Source: Dryococelus australis (lineage: Eukaryota; Arthropoda; Insecta; Phasmatodea; Phasmatidae). From it: a DNA stretch of 64,000 nt. Shown piece after piece: positions 61,373 through 64,000 of the stretch. Position 1 is the stretch's first letter. Each line of letters starts with the position of its first letter. The stretch spans positions 234,103,178-234,167,177 of the forward strand of contig CM057009.1 in NCBI GenBank assembly GCA_029891345.1, given 5' to 3'. The position numbers were made by a program, and so were the translations under genes. The notes beneath the pieces were generated by a model that ran no database searches, was not told where the DNA came from, and saw nothing but the letters and a program-made list of their open reading frames with translations.

Positions 61373-64000
61373 ACACACAACATAAGCAACAAACTGAGTG
61401 AGATGTTATCAGTAATTTTCATAGAGACAATGGCACATACTACACAGTAACATACACATAGAGTTTGTAAGTTTGTAAATATTAGTATAAGTGTACAAAC
61501 AGTGACAGTAAATTAACGTGAAAATTGAATTATGAATGTACAAAAAGAAGAGTCAAATGTAGACTTATCAGTAAAATTTAATTGATTGGTACCATAGTGA
61601 GAATGAATTAACTTGTGCAGTGATTGTGTATTTGTTAAGCATAAAGGTGTTTATGTTTTGAAGTTACTTGACAGAATGAAAAAATCTTATATTGGCACAC
61701 ACTTAACTAATGCAAAGGTAATTCACATTTTCATTCCTCTGACACTTAAATTATTCATTTTCAGAATGAAATGGGATTATATAATGCACAATAGATTAAA
61801 TTAAAAAAATCACCATTTTTTGGTTTTTCCAAATGTGCATGTATTCAATAGGGGTGAAAATATCAGAATGGGAGAGCTTATGCCCTATAGCTATTCATCA
61901 AGAGTATCTTACATAAAAAATTGAAATTCTTATTTTGGCTTCGAAAACAGCAAATTTTAATTTTTTCCCCATGTTGGAGACTATTTTTTTTTCTAGGGAC
62001 AAAGTCTTCAACCCAGATAACTTTGATGTTGCTCACTATTCTAAATATAGACACTAAGCACATAAAAGATCATATCTCTAAATGCAACTTTGGTGAAGCA
62101 GGGTGGGGAATAAAGTGGGGTAAAACAGTAATTTGAATGCTGAAAGCAGATAGCCACCATCTTGTTGAAAATACAAAATGTATTTTATAATATAAATATA
62201 CAGTGTAATATTATCTCGTGTAAACATTTAAATTACATTAAAAACTCCAAAATAATTGACTTATTAAAAAAGTTACGGGTAGTTGCATAAACCTCCAAAA
62301 TCTGTAAAATTTGCTTGCAGTGTGTACGAAAAATTGGGTGCTATCATCCACTTCTTGTAGGTAAACCTCTGAATTAATGTATTTCTTTTACCTTAGGGAT
62401 AGTGTAACATAGGAACAAAGTTCTATCAAAATCAAATACAGTGCAGCTTCCATTTTTTTATATGATGATTTCATATGGAATGACACAAATGCAAAAAATT
62501 TGTTTTCTTGTTTGAACAATAGAAAGGGAAGCTCTCAAGCTTACTGAATGCTTACTATTCACAGCTCCAAAAAAAAATCTGACAGTCTGACAACACTAGA
62601 GGAAGAAAAAGTAGTAACATTTTACAATCAACAGTGTATCAATGCTTAATAAAAAAAAGGGAAGAGGAACAAGAAACAGAAATGTGGCACCTGTGAACAT
62701 TTCAACATTTCTTGTTTTTTAACTTTCCCAATCAAGAGTGCCAAAAAAGAATTATATCTGAACATGTGTCAATATATTCCTGCAGAAACCAGAGTTATTA
62801 CTAAAAATTTTCTATTCAATACTGTTTTGCATCTCTGTGCATAACGGGTTACTCTGTGATGTTTCTTAATGCTCTAATTTCAATAAATAAGTGTGAGTGC
62901 AACACAATTACATTCTCGATGCAATGAAGACTGTAAGTATCTACAGAATATTATATTTTATTTGTTAAATAAAAAATAGATTTACTTAATTTGAAGAGTT
63001 TATCAGATAATAGTATATGTATCTAAGAACAACATTGTAACTAGCTAGATACAAACACTGCTATAAAAAAAAAGAAAAAAAAAATTAAGCCATTAATCAG
63101 ATTAAGGTGGCAACTCTATTTCTGTTTAAAAATTCCCCAACTCTTTCAGGTTTTTCAGACAAACTTTTCATTTTTCCCTGACTGCTCTTTTTGGCTTAAA
63201 ATCTGCTTATGAGATCATAATTGAAAATGTAAAATGGGATGAAAATAGTAAAATACATTACTTTTGTGCAATAGTCATAGTAACTGAATTCTAACCAGTA
63301 ACCTAAATTGAAATAAATAAAATTGTAATGCAAATAAAACCCCTGAAGGTAGCATCTCATGTATAAGGTGGATAAGAGTTGGTAATACAGTTTTATCCCA
63401 AATATATAGTAAACATAAAACATTTCTTATTTGTGTATGACTGCATTCCCTGGAAGAAAAAAAAACTGCATAAAAATATTACTTTTACATTATAATTTGT
63501 CTAAAATATAATGTAGACATTTGGTAATACATACAGTGGACTCTTGATGTACTGAAAATGCATGTACTGATATATCGTAACCACAATAAAGTTTTAGTGG
63601 CCCCAGTCAAATTCCTATATAACAAATGATAAAATGACACACTTTTATTGTTTACTGGATAGTGCATCAATCAAAATATCTTTCGAACCTGTACTTAAGA
63701 TTTCCCACAACAATAGTTTTTAAACTGTTTGTGCAAACGTATATTAACTGGGTGTGAAATACATTTAAATGTGCTATTGTTTATCATCCCTGTTGCACAG
63801 TCCAGTAATTCTGGCACTCTCTCTCTCCTTACATGCCTGACTAAAGAGAAAGCAATTACCTAGTAATCAGCATAGGATCCTTGCATCCTCTCTTTGTCTC
63901 ATCTTTGTGTGTCTATATCCAAAGTGCACCTTTCTTCCTCCCCTCACATGTTAGCAAGAGGAGAAAATGTTATGTCCTCTTTCTCTGTTACGAATGCTTA
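61373..64000. other. AT-rich stretch without a recognised gene
   Basis: Nothing coding was recognised. At about 63115-63185 a CCCCAACTCTTTCAGG / TTTTTCCCTGACTG phrase recalls the subterminal blocks of the transposon at 9096-10372 and may be a weak fragment of a related element. Confidence 0.45.

Noticed and set aside
1-64000. CRISPR array, bacterial operons, riboswitches or phage genes
   Set aside because: No regularly spaced identical repeats, no ribosome-binding-site-led gene runs and no such proteins were seen. The sequence is eukaryotic.

Overview
The window looks like AT-rich nuclear DNA from an animal with a large, transposon-filled genome, most likely an arthropod and probably an insect. 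The reasons are a host exon with consensus splice sites, a tRNA-derived SINE, a Gypsy element with an env-like third reading frame, THAP/P-element, PIF/Harbinger, Tc1/mariner and hAT relics, and no operon-like gene spacing. No bacterial features were seen. Almost every coding stretch is broken by stops and frameshifts, so most of the content is dead mobile DNA.

Layout. 1-9 kb: AT-rich sequence with a possible SINE head (about 0.6 kb) and a Ty3/Gypsy gag-protease relic (6.2-7.9 kb). 9.1-10.4 kb: a non-autonomous DNA transposon with matching ends and a 5-bp target duplication. 13.3-13.8 kb: a P-element/THAP9-like transposase fragment. 14.3-14.6 kb: a tRNA-derived SINE on the minus strand, with a fragment of the same repeat at 55.9 kb. 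16.9-17.9 kb: a broken Tc1/mariner-type transposase. 22.5-33.9 kb: a large nested inverted-repeat structure with TA flanks. Its arms surround an approximately 0.8-kb loop and a 6.6-kb insert. The insert holds PIF/Harbinger transposase and Myb/SANT pieces and a second inverted repeat that duplicates a THAP exon head to head.

34.67-34.88 kb (minus strand): the only recognisable host-gene piece, an exon matching the RBM26/RBM27 (Drosophila swm) RNA-binding protein family. Much of the window may therefore be intron of that gene, though no second exon was found. 37.1-38.2 kb and 59.4-61.4 kb: two decayed copies of one uncharacterised multi-copy protein family. It has a DNA-binding-like N-terminus, D/E/N-rich core motifs like those of DDE enzymes, and a Tudor-like C-terminus, and it is the best candidate here for something little described. 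43-49.3 kb: a Ty3/Gypsy relic with protease, reverse transcriptase, RNase H, integrase and an env-like region, with a strongly G-poor, A/C-rich plus strand. 53.5-54.05 kb: a possible solo LTR. 57.6-59.4 kb: a hAT transposase relic directly upstream of the second copy of the uncharacterised family.

These genes do not work together as a pathway. The window is a record of repeated insertion, including insertion of elements into elements, in or near one host gene. Identifications rest on reading translations and motifs by eye. No database search or alignment was run.
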